Below, piece after piece: positions 50,701 to 62,900 of a stretch of 64,000 bases of DNA (its first letter is position 1; every line of letters starts with the position of its first letter). This DNA is from Phorcus lineatus (Eukaryota > Mollusca > Gastropoda > Trochida > Trochidae). Position numbers and translations under genes: made by a program. The DNA lies in contig OV121088.1 in assembly GCA_921293015.1 (NCBI GenBank), positions 27,131,645 through 27,195,644 on the forward strand, in the 5' to 3' direction. The notes below the pieces were generated by a model. It was not told where the DNA came from and searched no databases. It saw only the letters and a list, made by a program, of their open reading frames with translations.

Positions 50701-51479
50701 AGAAGACAACTGGAGGAAGTTAGAAGGAAGGATGAGGAAAATAAAAAACTTAGGCAGCTCCTCTTAGGTATGAATTGTTAATGTCTATGTTGATTATTGC
50801 TTACTGGTGTGTCATTGTTTTTATATTAAGTGGTATTTTGAGAAACTGATTTCTGATTTGTCAAGTTAATCTAAATAAAGATGACATTTCACATTGTTTA
50901 CAGAACAGGAGTGAAGAACGCATAAAATATTTTAATGTTGGTGTAAATATGACTAACACAAGTCATTTAAATCAAGGTTTATGAAATTGCATTATACTAA
51001 TCCATTTGAAGATAATTGTTTTCAGAGTTCAAATCCAACATGGTTTATGAATCTTTGTGATTTCAAATGTTTTGATTTCATCGTCAGTAAAAAAAATATA
51101 CTTTTTTGCCCTTTTTAAAGTAAACTTAAGGAAAACATTTTCAGCCTCTCTCCAGAGAGAAAAAGTCATTTGTTATCATAATGAAATACTTGAACGTTCT
51201 CCATTTGCAGCGAACAACATCAACATTGACCACCTTGCTACTCCTGCTGCTGCCCTTCCTGTTGCTGCCCCTGCTGCTGCTCTTGTCCCCGCCCCGACTG
51301 ACCAATCATCATCCTTGTACACACAGTGCAAGGTGTGTCTGGAGGAAGACGCCAGATGTGTGTTCCAGCCCTGCCGACATATGTGTTGCGGCACTAGGTG
51401 TGCACCCAGGTTCATCGGTGACAAGTGCCCAATCTGTCGGGGCCGTGTACAGGACTGGCAGCTCATTTTCGTGGCTTAG
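45437..51479 (+). CDS. Inhibitor of apoptosis protein, 3 BIR + UBA-like + coiled coil + RING (copy 2)
   Basis: Sister of the 37679-43879 gene, 678 residues. Exons 45437-46361, 48096-48256, 49185-49212, 49672-49809, 50252-50767 and 51211-51479; the first four have exactly the same lengths as in copy 1 (925, 161, 28, 138) and the last two differ by multiples of three (516 against 495, 269 against 254). Zinc ligands: BIR1 C62, C65, H81, C88; BIR2 C203, C206, H221, C228; BIR3 C316, C319, H336, C343. The coiled coil is seven residues longer, with [14 protein letters not shown] added near its end but QDQQHQL missing earlier. The RING reads CKVC, PCRH, CPIC and ends DWQLIFVA. An in-frame ATG at 45350 would add 29 residues, but [10 protein letters not shown] is kept because copy 1 shares it. 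Role as in copy 1; BIR partners cannot be named from sequence. Confidence 0.93.
47588..47722. repeat. TA microsatellite
   Basis: Long (TA)n run broken by GTATGTA and GGTATT interruptions, inside intron 1 of IAP copy 2. The Tyr/Ile open frames across it are artefacts. Confidence 0.97.
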
Positions 51480-51540
51480 ATCTAAAGTAGCAGTTAGCAG
51501 ATCCTGTACATAGGTGCAAAAGAACTTTGAAAGTGCCCTT

Positions 51541-52050
51541 GAGATCGACTATGTGGCAATGATGAGATCATTTATATGACAATAATGTTAAAAATGACTT
51601 TCACTGTATCGATTTGGATATTGTTGTATTCAGTGAGGAAAATGAGAACATTTTGGAAAAATGTATGGGACTTGGAGACTATTCATTTTGCATATTGATG
51701 CTTCAGATATGCTTCAGGTATGGACTTCGTTGTAACATCCATATTCAACAAAAAGTGCCCCATCTGTCAAGACAGAATAAAGGACTGGAGAAAATGTGTA
51801 TGGCATAGATATTACCTGATCTTTTCACATTGATACATGGAAGATAATTTATATTGCTTAGATATAACGCAGTAACCATCACTTGATATTAATGCAGCAC
51901 TGAAATTCATCAAAGGGATTGTGTGCATTACTCTGAGATTATTTATGTGGCATTGACATTTCTGATTATAACCACAGTTATAGCATTGAGGGTGATGCAT
52001 CTCTGAGAGTCATTTGGATAACTGGGACTTTGAGATCATCTATTTATCAT
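51541..52050 (+). pseudogene. Decayed RING-tail copies downstream of IAP copy 2
   Basis: The clearest is 51748-51810: AAAAAGTGCCCCATCTGTCA then AGACAGAATAAAGGACTGG, which translates as KCPICQDRIKDW, the end of the RING. 51902-51956 keeps AAATTCATCAAAGG and GAGATTATTTATGTGGCAT (the real copy-1 tail is GAGATTATTTATGTTGCAT). 51541-51590 has two GAGATC(A/G)TATGTGGCAAT-like words, and 52023-52050 has GAGATCATCTATTTATCA. None is in a usable reading frame with the gene. Confidence 0.72.
51776..51781 (+). terminator. AATAAA signal candidate, IAP copy 2
   Basis: First AATAAA after the stop, about 297 nt downstream, arising inside a RING-tail remnant. Another stands at 52598-52603. Which is used is unknown. 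Confidence 0.35.
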
Positions 52051-52099
52051 AAAACTGTGTTCAGTTTCAGACTATATAAATGCCTCTCTGTAAATCACC

Positions 52100-55000
52100 A
52101 ATTGTTACACATGTAAGGAGTGTGTACTTATAAAGAAGATCAAATAATGGCACATAATCTCACTTCATAGACATTGAGGTATAAAAGGTTATGGTCATGG
52201 ATGATGGATGTCATTTGACAAGTTTAATAGCAAATTAGTATAAATTACATGGCATATTCTTCACTTCAATACCCATGGTTGAAACATCATTAACTAGTTT
52301 TAAATTGGTTTTTATCTTTGTTGAAGGACGCTAATAAATCACCATTTGACAAACATTAATGATACTCTTTTAAAATTCTTGATATAAGATACCACATGCA
52401 TGCATGATATATTTAAAAAATGTTGTACATACACGTATGTAAATATGTGAAAAGCTTTTTAGCTGTAGAAAGGTAAAAGTTACAACCTATTTATACAGAT
52501 GAGGCATGAGTGTTGATAAGGGATAGTCATTTTATTACCTGTTTTCTTGTGGCCTTGTTTTAACAAATGTTTTGCTTTTGATATGTGACCTTCATTAAAT
52601 AAAGAATGAAGATTTTTTAATTGAAAAAAATGTTGAAAAAGGTATATTTAAAAGAAATCATTCATGATTGCATTTTTTTTCATCATGGACATATCTTTGA
52701 AGTTAGAAGTATTTATATCTCTTAAAACTTTTTTTTATTAAAGTAGTACACATTTGTTGAATATGTAAATAAATATGCATCTAGAAGTGCTATTTTCTAA
52801 TCATGGAATAGATTTCAATGTTCTTCTATTCTAAGTATGTATATTTTTCTATCTGTGTAAAAAAAATTAAAACCAAAGGAACATCACGTATTTCCTAACT
52901 TATCTTGTTCATAGGGACAAATTTCTGTTCTTATTTAAAAAGCAAATTAGAGTGTCATTTCATTATAATACAATATGCTACTTAATCGTCAAATTTGAAC
53001 TTGAAACAATGTCATTCTGAGAGAATGTAACATTTGTTTTCAAAACTTAAAAGTATATTTTTGCATTAGCACAATGGACCTGTGACATGGACTGCGGGTG
53101 GATGATAGTCTATTTCTAAAACTAATATTTTTGTTTGTTTTTGTTCAACGTCTGAAGGCAGGGCATTTACTTCTCAAATATTCTGATAATCTCCATGATG
53201 GCCTTCCAATCTCGTTTCCACATCTCTGTCATCTCTTTCTATCTGTCAAGAATATTCACACTTCTCATATGTTTATAGCAAAACAGTTTGCTGCCATTTG
53301 TGTTTTCATAATTCATGATTAGGCCACATCAGGTGTTTTTTCATTACTGTTCATTTAGTTAGTTTTAAGGTTAAATGATACATGAGAACATAAACTTTGA
53401 GAGATCTTTTGATATTATTTACTCTTAAAATGTTTTGGATCTGTATGTTGTGTTTTTGTTTAATCTCTGCAGGCAGACAATTTTCAAATTTATAGATCTG
53501 TTTTTGTAAGTAAAGTTTCTGCCATCTCAGTTGTGTCTTTGAAAATTGATTGATTCAATTTTTTTCAAAAAATAAATAAAATTATAGGTTTTTAATAAAA
53601 TTACCATAAAATGAAAGTAATGGGAAATGTGATCTTCATTTTAGAAGTTTTTATTGTATATTTATTATTATTATTATTATTATTATTGTCAGCATATGTC
53701 ACTTTTAAAGTTTCATTCATCTATCCAATAATGTTTTGATTGTTTTCACTATTCAACTGTTTAAAATAACCACTTTCATGTAGGCTTTTTAGTGAAAGGT
53801 CACCTTTTTTGGGGGATGAAAATTTAAAGGAGATTAATTTATCTTCACAGAGTTTCACAAGTTGGAAAAAAATGCCTCACCTAAATCATTTTCAGTACTA
53901 GTTCAATCAACAATTTTCATAAGACAGCTTTTATAAGGCCACTTTGGAGAGGTTTTATATCTCTTATTCACTTACTCATACAGTTCAGGAAGCAATGTTC
54001 CAAATGGCAGCACACCTAGAATAATACAAAAGTTATATCATTACAATATTTCTATAAGGTTTTAACATTGTAATTCTCTGCAGAGTTTCAAGATATAGAT
54101 ATACATAAATTCATTAATCATCAAATAAGGTAGCTATGTTAGAGAGGCAGCAAACCTATATTATTTCCAAGTTGCATCATGGAATTATTATTGTGTGTAT
54201 CTCATATCTTTGTAACTATCTTTTGATTTTGTAAATAGTAATCTGTTACTGATTCTTTTATATAATTTTTCACTGGTGCCATATGATATGTTGTGTTTTG
54301 TGTATTTAAATGTTATATATATTCCTGTTTATTCTACATCTGCATGTAGCTCATGAAAAATATTTATCTCTATTTGACTTTTAAAAAGTTGCCTTGATAT
54401 GGAATTTGGAATTATGATCACAGAAATTATGTGGATTTAGGATTATGAAGTATATATAATGCTATGGTTTTATGGGATCTTTTTTGTACATTCCTGTAAC
54501 ACAGTTAATAATGAATCGTTATCAAAAGAAGCCTTATTTTTGTAAATAATGAAATAACAATATGTAAAGTGTAAATGATAACTTGTTCCTTTTTATGATG
54601 CAATACATAGTTTGTATATATTATGGTCTAGTGCTGTATTAGTCTCTATGAGGTAATATATGAAGGACACGTTAAAAATAAAACCCTCAAAAGAATTTTA
54701 AGAGTTTTGAAAGTTAGGTCTAACTCTGAATTGGGAGATTCATTATCGTCTTGAGTAGAATAGTCTGCAATTGTAAATTGTGATTGACTTAACTTGAATT
54801 TCAGCTCTATCCAGGGAAAATTATTCATATTCATTTATGTTCATATTTTGAAATTTATAAAAGAATCATATGAAGACCATGTGATTGTCAAATGTTCCTT
54901 ATTTTACAATAAAGGATAAAATTAACTCGCCTTGTGTTATTTTTTGTGTAAAAGGTCCATTTAAGTTGATTGCAAATGCACAAAAATACTCAGATTTATA

Positions 55001-56263
55001 GGATTCTGTTACATAAAAAGCTGTTCACAGCTGTATGAAGCATTTATAAAATGTCTTTCAAAATGCCTTTTAAACGACTTTCGTACAGTCTGTGGGTGCA
55101 AACTAATGGCAATCAAGATTAGAAATCTTCTTAATCATGTAATAGACTGCAATGTTTTGATGCTCTTCAATCTTGTAAATATTCACTAACATTATAGCCT
55201 AATCAACTTGTTATTGTGAAACACATTAAATACAGATAAGAAAACCGACACTCAATGACTTTCAGTTTTCAGGGTGTAGGGATTTTTACCTATGTGTTAC
55301 CTATATGATAACTACAAAATCATGTTTTCTTATAGTTTACAATTACACAAGCAACTCAACCAACTTTCAAAACAAAGATATCGAAAAGTTCTACTCTTAT
55401 TGTATTAAGACTACTTGATATTTGTTTACCATTTCACTGCACATAAGCTTGAAGTTAAAAGATTTTATGAGTGTTTCCTTTAGTTGGGATAAATGGATGA
55501 ATCCCTCAAGCAATTTATTTCTATGAATATAAAACATCAGAAGTAAACTGCCTACATTTGTCAACAGTGAACCTGTTGTCCATAAAGAATTTCATTGGTA
55601 TCAAATTATAAGCCCCTTATTTCTTTTACAAAGTTCACTTAAGTGTTTACAAAATATATGAACATATATATGCATAACATATCTATGATCAATATCCCTG
55701 TAGTATGCATTTCAAGTATTAATTTTGACACTTGAAGCATTTATTATTTTCTTTATTTGTAATCAAACAGTAATGTTAAAGTCTACAATAAATAATGTCA
55801 ATAAAAAGCTCTTCAATGAATAAACGTTTTTAAAATTGAAATAAATGTTTGAAAGGAAAAATATCTTGACCTTTTTGATGACATAAAAAATATCACAAAT
55901 TGTTTTATCAAAGAATGCTCTGAAACATTAAATGATACAACAGGCATACTAGAAGTATCCATAAATTGTAATAAACATTCACTTTAGACAGAACTAAACA
56001 GTTAACGAAAGTAAAGTACTTATCTATCACACACCCCGACAATACAACTTAAAGATTAATCAATATCAATAAATGCAACAAGAAAAGTAATCTAAGATTT
56101 TTTTTATAAAAATAACACTCAGTAGGGACTAACAAGTTAATTAAGCATTTAAAAATAATAATATTTCAGATATGACAGACTTGTATGGGAGTCATTTTTA
56201 CTTAAGATGGACATATTGTTTACAAATTCCAGTTCATATTCCATAAAGAAAAATATTCTTCAA
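52100..56263. other. No gene seen between IAP copy 2 and POLN
   Basis: AT-rich intergenic sequence. A short (ATT)n run lies at 53662-53687. The 53098-53322 open frame and others have no recognisable content. Confidence 0.55.
53662..53687. repeat. ATT microsatellite
   Basis: Eight or so perfect ATT units. Confidence 0.95.
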
Positions 56264-56438
56264 CAGGGATTGGGAAAGACACCTTTGATAATGGGCCATC
56301 TATAGAACTTTTAGTCATTTTAAGAATTTTGAATGGGCCATTCCCCTTAGTAGCAATGGTAAAATTTCAAATTTGAATGGGCCATTTTTTCATCCAATGT
56401 GCAAAATGGCCCATGGCCCCTGCCTTTCCCAATCCCTG
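56264..56438. mobile_element. 175-bp MITE with CAGGGATTGGG ends
   Basis: CAGGGATTGGGAAAG at 56264 and its inverted copy ending at 56438 (CTTTCCCAATCCCTG). The interior repeats ATGGGCCAT several times. CAGGG termini are typical of hAT elements. Flanking TTCAA on both sides may be a worn duplication. A sequence near 16175-16260 also carries ATGGGCCAT words and may be related. Confidence 0.65.
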
Positions 56439-56799
56439 TTCAATATAAACATTTTACTTAAGACTGCAGTGAACATCATATACCTTTGCAGAACAGGTAA
56501 TGAATGATCTCCTATTGTCTGTGCTTTCTCTTGAACCTGTGATTTTGGCAATACAAACTTCTTTGCTTTTCGTCATGCTTTTAAACCGTTTTATTTGGCT
56601 GTGATGGATCAAAGAGTTATTAATTGAGTCGGTTCATCATTTCAAAGGGGAGGGAAGGGGAGAACTCACTTTTATTATGGGGATGGGGTAGTTCCCATTT
56701 TTAAGGGGGAGGTGGAGAGTTAACATTTTCAAGGGGTAGGTGGAAACTTCACATTATTCACTTTTTTTTAAGGGGAGGTTTCAATCTCCTTATATGGAA

Positions 56800-56805
56800 T
56801 TTATT
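56800..56805 (-). terminator. AATAAA polyadenylation signal of POLN
   Basis: Minus-strand AATAAA about 125 nt past the stop codon at 56930. Motif only. Confidence 0.5.
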
Positions 56806-56929
56806 TACTGAGATTTTGGGGATTCTCTGCAGTTTTAAATGAAGCAATTCATGTAGATGTAAGAATAAACACGTTTTCAATGCAGTTTTTTCCCCACTGA
56901 TTGAAGTCAAACTGTCCATGATATGGTGC

Positions 56930-59900
56930 TCAACAGGTGTTAAGATGTGCCCAAGACTTGCCCACACTGAGGCTGACTCTTATAGGAACCTTGAGTTGTA
57001 GCATGTCTCCACACAGAGCTCTACTGTCCTCCATCACACTCTTCACTAGACCTGCAAAATAAATTACGTCCACATCTAATAAATCAGAATATTTATATCG
57101 TTGTATCATAGAATGTACTCATTTGATAGGAATATTTCAATGAACACAGAGGAAAGCCCCTGATAGAATACGTTAGAATCCCGCTAGAGTAAATTTAAAA
57201 AAAACTTTTATTCTTTGGATCACAGTCAATTTTAATCAGACTGGGTTCTTGATACTGTCACATAGTCGAAGAACCCAATACTTTGTATATCTGTTTGGAG
57301 AGTCAAAGAAATTATCTTTACGCTGGTTGAACAAAGATCTTTTCATATTTGCTCTGTTCAGATCATGCAAGTCACTATCAAATTATTTTTTGAAAAATTC
57401 CATTTTCCAATCTGGAATCTCTGATATTTCCTAGTTTTTCAATCTATCTTTGTCAAAATTGAATGATCTTCAAACCTTTGACGTCCTCAAGGGACTCCTC
57501 CTCAACTTCCCAGAGTAGTTCATCATGTATCTGTGCCAACAACCTACAACAATGCACACAATAGTATCTACATGTTCACAAATCTCTTTACTCTAAATAG
57601 TCGTAACTGTCATTGTAATCTCCTTCAAATACCCTGATATCCATCAAACCAAAAGCTGGGGCCTGTTCCACGAAGCAGTTGTACAGTAACAACTAATTGT
57701 AGCCTATTCTTTTAACATTGGTTAAAGCCAATGGTTGTAGCTTTACAATCAATTGTAAGTGTTTTGTGGAACAGGCCCCTGATAGCAATCATATGACTCT
57801 CTTTAAGATGGTGCTGCTGTCACTGACTACAAGTCATTTGATTGGCTGGTTATATGTAGTGATACAAGGCTTTTGGCTCAAAAGATATTAGGCTATTTGA
57901 AGGAGCTATGCTGATGTAGCAGGATGTCTCCATGCAATAATCATCCAGAAAGAAAAAATCATGAATAAAAACATTTCCTTGCTTAAATTGCAATCAATAT
58001 TCAATTTGTTGCCTTAAATTCATTAACATTTATATTCAAACATGTTATAAATATGAAAGGTGATAATACCTGGTGCTGTGTGATAGTGAGTTGGTCTCTA
58101 ACTGGTCCTGAACACACAGCATGGCAGCCTTGCACAGATCAGCTGCAGAACCTGCTAGTTTTATCAGATATACATTATTTATCAGATAAGATTTATAATT
58201 AACTTGCACATAAGTTTACTCATATTACTCCACACACTCCAGAAGATAGGTTATAGTGATTTTTGACAGTAAGCATACAGTTATGCACAATCATATAATT
58301 GAACCGTGAGGTGAACAATATACATAAAAACTTACGAACATGGAGCAGTTCTAGGATAATATTCAGAACAGAATTATTGATTGACTTTTTACAAACGCTT
58401 CAGCACTGCTTGAACAAAAAAGTCATATGATTGCAAATTGTTTTTGCTACATAAAAGGTTGACTAAAAAGTGAAATTGAAGGCATGGTGTTTGTATTAAC
58501 ATGATTAATTGTTAAAAGGGTCAAATGACTTATAGAAACATGTCAAACAATTTTAAGTATATATCAAGCACTTGAGGATAAATTGTATATATCACCTAAA
58601 ATAATGATGTTTGGATGGCATAATTCAATATTTTGTAAATCTTCGGAATATTTTACAGTTTTTAAAAATCATATAAGTAATTTAAATCTTTTTTTTAAAA
58701 ATTAACTGACCTTGTACGCAGAAGTTGACAGCTTGTCTTGATGCCTGTGCTCTTAGCTGAAATGAGGGGTGGCTGATGTTTGGAATGAGACGCTTGCGAC
58801 CAAATATTGTGCGAGTGAAACCTACAGTAATATGGTATCATGTTAAAATTATGCAAACAAATATGATAAGATACAAAGTATTAGCAGCAACACGGCAAGG
58901 GGTATTCACAACATACGAACATAATCAACTTTATTCACGTAGTTATAATCCAATAGAATTGTTTTTAAATAAAATAATACTTGAGCATGACCATGTGTCA
59001 AAATCTATTTTACATCAAAACAAGTCTTTTAGACAAATAGATTTATAAAACCAGTCAAATACATCTGCATCCCTCTGTCCTCTCTGAATTGTAACTAGGT
59101 CTTTGTACTACCCATCATTACATTTCAGTAGCCAGGCACTTTTCAAAACTTTTTGTTGATCAAATTTTTGCAATTATTTACCCCTTCTTGAATAGTATCT
59201 ATCAAAAAACAAATACTTCTACTTACCTTTCCTTTGACAGAATTCAACACAAGTCTTTGTGAAGCTGTTAACTGCAGGGAATTTAACTGAAAACAATTGT
59301 TCAATTAAGAATGATCTTTATTGAATGATTTAATGCCATGATAAGAATCTCCTTTTTATTCTATCATGTAGTAAAATGATAAAAAACAATTACAAGAACA
59401 TGTTGAAAACAAAAGTTATGAATTCATTTAATAGTATTCCAACCAATACTGTATTTTATGAATGCTTCACTCAATTAACTTCTCCATTATTAACCTGATA
59501 TTTAAGGGTGTCAGCTTGTTTCAAATTTTAACATTGGCCTCTTAATAAAGCTTGTACATCCACAAGATTAACAATACAAAAATTTAACAGTCAATTATCC
59601 ATCCTTTAACTATTTGTTGTCGTGATTATTTCATTTATTCATCTAATGAAACTTAGTTCCTAAATGATTGACTAATGATGTGGAGATGTTAAATAGACAT
59701 TTTTGATCATTATAGTAGTCCAAACCTGCATCCTTTTAACACGTAGATGTACAAATTATACCTACCAAGAAAACTTGTCATAATAGCTTTTGCATTATCT
59801 GGGCTAACCTTCAGATACTCTGCTAGCTTTTCTTTTCCTGTGAAGTTGAAACAACAACCATCATTGATATAAACAGTTTTAAAAAGTCATGAAAGAAAAT

Positions 59901-62900
59901 TAATTATGTTTAAAATCTTACATATATGTATTTTGTAATTTAATTTTTTTTTTGGTATCAGCTCATTTATGAAGCGAATGATTGATACTGGATGAAGCGA
60001 CAGTGTCATTAATTTAAAAAAAATGCATATTACATTTTCAAATTTAACTTTTTATCTAATTCTGAGCTCATATCTTAAATCTAAAAAGTATGTACATGAC
60101 TGAATGACCTATTAACTTTTATTTGTGTTAAATTTTAGCATTATATCAAATGTATATCACATTGCAATTATAAACGACAAATTACTAACAAATATTAACC
60201 TTTACTAACCTGTTTCAATTAATTTTACTAAAATAAAAGAAACTTGAGTGAATAAATCTTACCAACTCCATACATGACAGAGTAGACAATTCTCTTGGTT
60301 TGTTCTCTCTCTGAAGGTGAAATATTGCTCCCTGGTTTACCCAACCTGCAAATGTATGTAAAAATTACTGATATGGATTTGGTTCCATAACCATTTTAGA
60401 CATAATGCTTAAGTGCCTCTCATCATCTCATTATCCAGCTCAAAATATTTACTTTTTAATGAACCATGGTGTGTAATAAGTAGAAATAAAAAAAGGATTT
60501 AAAATTCCTTTTTAGTGAAATGACAAACTTTTTGGAAACCTCAGCAAAAGTAACTCGGTGATGAGTAACATGTTACTACATTACTAAATACATTTAGCAG
60601 ACAATTATGGGTAAACGATACATTTATTAGGTAAATATTGAGGAAAAGAACAGTCATTTTGGTCATTTTTGGTTAAGTACAGAATCAATAATGCAATAAA
60701 TGAAATTAACAACAAAACACCTCCTTGAAAAAGGGCTAATGAATATAAAACTAAAGAAAATCACTGAACATAAATGATCTAAATAACATGAAAAATATAT
60801 TGAAACAAAGATTACACTTTGTTGCACAGGACAGTAAGCAATATACTTCAATACCACGTAATTGTTTCACCCCTATACGCACATACCACTGACTGGTGAG
60901 TTCGATAAAGATGTCCTGTACGTTCTCATCATTGAAGATATCTAGAAGAACAGGATCATCAGCCAGGTGGGCCAGCAGACGCAGCTCAATCTGCTGGAAA
61001 TCTGAAAGAGTTTCTTTGATAAATGGTGACTAAAAAACTTTTCTAAAAATTCTGCTTACATTGGAAGACAAAACTTTAAAACAGTTATTCGGTAGCTCCA
61101 TCTACTCGAAATGTGACAGAGATCAGTTGATAAATTAAAAATATTCTTCCAACAAAGGAAGAGAAAAACTTGTCAAACAGTGGCCTTGAGCAACAAATAA
61201 TGCTGTAGGCAAAGAAGAGCGTGTGGATGCAGTGTCAGATCAAAAACTTTCTATCACAAAGAAAATTGTCCCCTCGTCATTTAGGGGGTGGGTTTGGAAA
61301 AAAAAAATTCAAATATTACTTTCCAAAGTAGAGATAATGTTACTATGAGCTAAATTTTCACAATGATTTAAATGAGTGTTATGTGAGATTTTCTAATGTG
61401 AATCATGAGTCAATAATTAATCAAGAAAAGTAATACTTCATCCAAAAGTAACATCACCGGAATAAACCCCTGTTTAACCAGTTCACTTATTTAAAAATTC
61501 AAATGCAAAATAATTTAACGTCTCCATATTTTTGTATTATCCAAACAAAATGCAAGAACAAGACTACTTACATTGTTACCAAAGTGTCAGGTAACAAGTC
61601 TATAAAAACTACTTTAACATAATTTTCAGGGGAATGATTGAAGAAACAGTGTACCCATATTTCTGTATTCTTCATTTGGATATCATACCTGCTGCCAACA
61701 AAACATATCCCTCATGACTGATAAACGGCTCCCTGGCAAATATGTCCACACTCTCATCAGCCTTGCCTGCAATCATAATATTCATTAAATTAATTTCTTA
61801 AGACGCAGTAACTGCATTGTTATTACTAGAGGTGGTGCTGGGGAAGTTTGCCCTTTTGGCCTGGTGTCCCTCAAAATTTTGAGAAGTATGATACTTTACA
61901 ATTGGAAAGAGTTTGATCAGCTCAGAATGTGTCAATATTAACCCCTCAGCTAATCACCTAGCAAAGACTCTGATACATTTTTAAAGTAAGTTCAAAATGG
62001 TTAGCATCCCAGTTTCACTTTTAATTTCAGCATTGATATTTCACTGTAACTCATTTCACTTATCAACATGACAACTAAATGCATACCTTTCTATGTGAGC
62101 TGACCGTACTAATTTATAATCTCTGAATTAATTCATGCCTTTAAGGAAGAATTCTCGGCCTCTCACCTATGATAAAGTTGTCTTCAAACTCTGAGATAGT
62201 GACTGGTACTTTAGGAATGGCCTGTATATTTGGCTGTGAGGAGGTCAGGCGTCCAGTGGCTGCAGCAGTCTGGTCCCAATGAGTGGACAGGTAGCCATCC
62301 CTCACACACGACATCATCCCGTCCACGTATGTCGACTTCAGCTTCTGCAGCTGTGAATCAGAATTATTGTTAAATATTCAAATAAAATATGTCCAACCTT
62401 CTACGTATGGTCTACTATTCATAGATAAGGCATAAACAATCATTGAATGTATATCAAAATGTTGAAAAGTAGTGAAGTTTACTCAATAACATTAAACTAA
62501 TGAAAGGTCATTGTAATTACATGGTTCTAGTGTACAGTTGTGAACTCACAATGCTAGTGACAAGCCATCAGAATTATGCATGGACTGATACATATACTGG
62601 TTTCAGCACAATGTTGTCAAATTTTCTTCTGTAATGTGGGCAATATAAAAACATACATACCCAACTTCCTTTCATATATTGAAATACTTATCAAATCTTT
62701 TGATCACTTGATGCCAAATCTTTTACAACATTTGAAAGACAATGCTTTAGTATTAGATGCAAGATTTTCTGTATAACAACTTGACAATAAAATAAATTCT
62801 TGCTTTTCCTATAAACTTGTTTGATGAAAATAGTATCCCATGCAAGGATGTAAAATTTCCTCTATGTACCCTACCTGTCTGTACTCGAGAACGATGGCAG

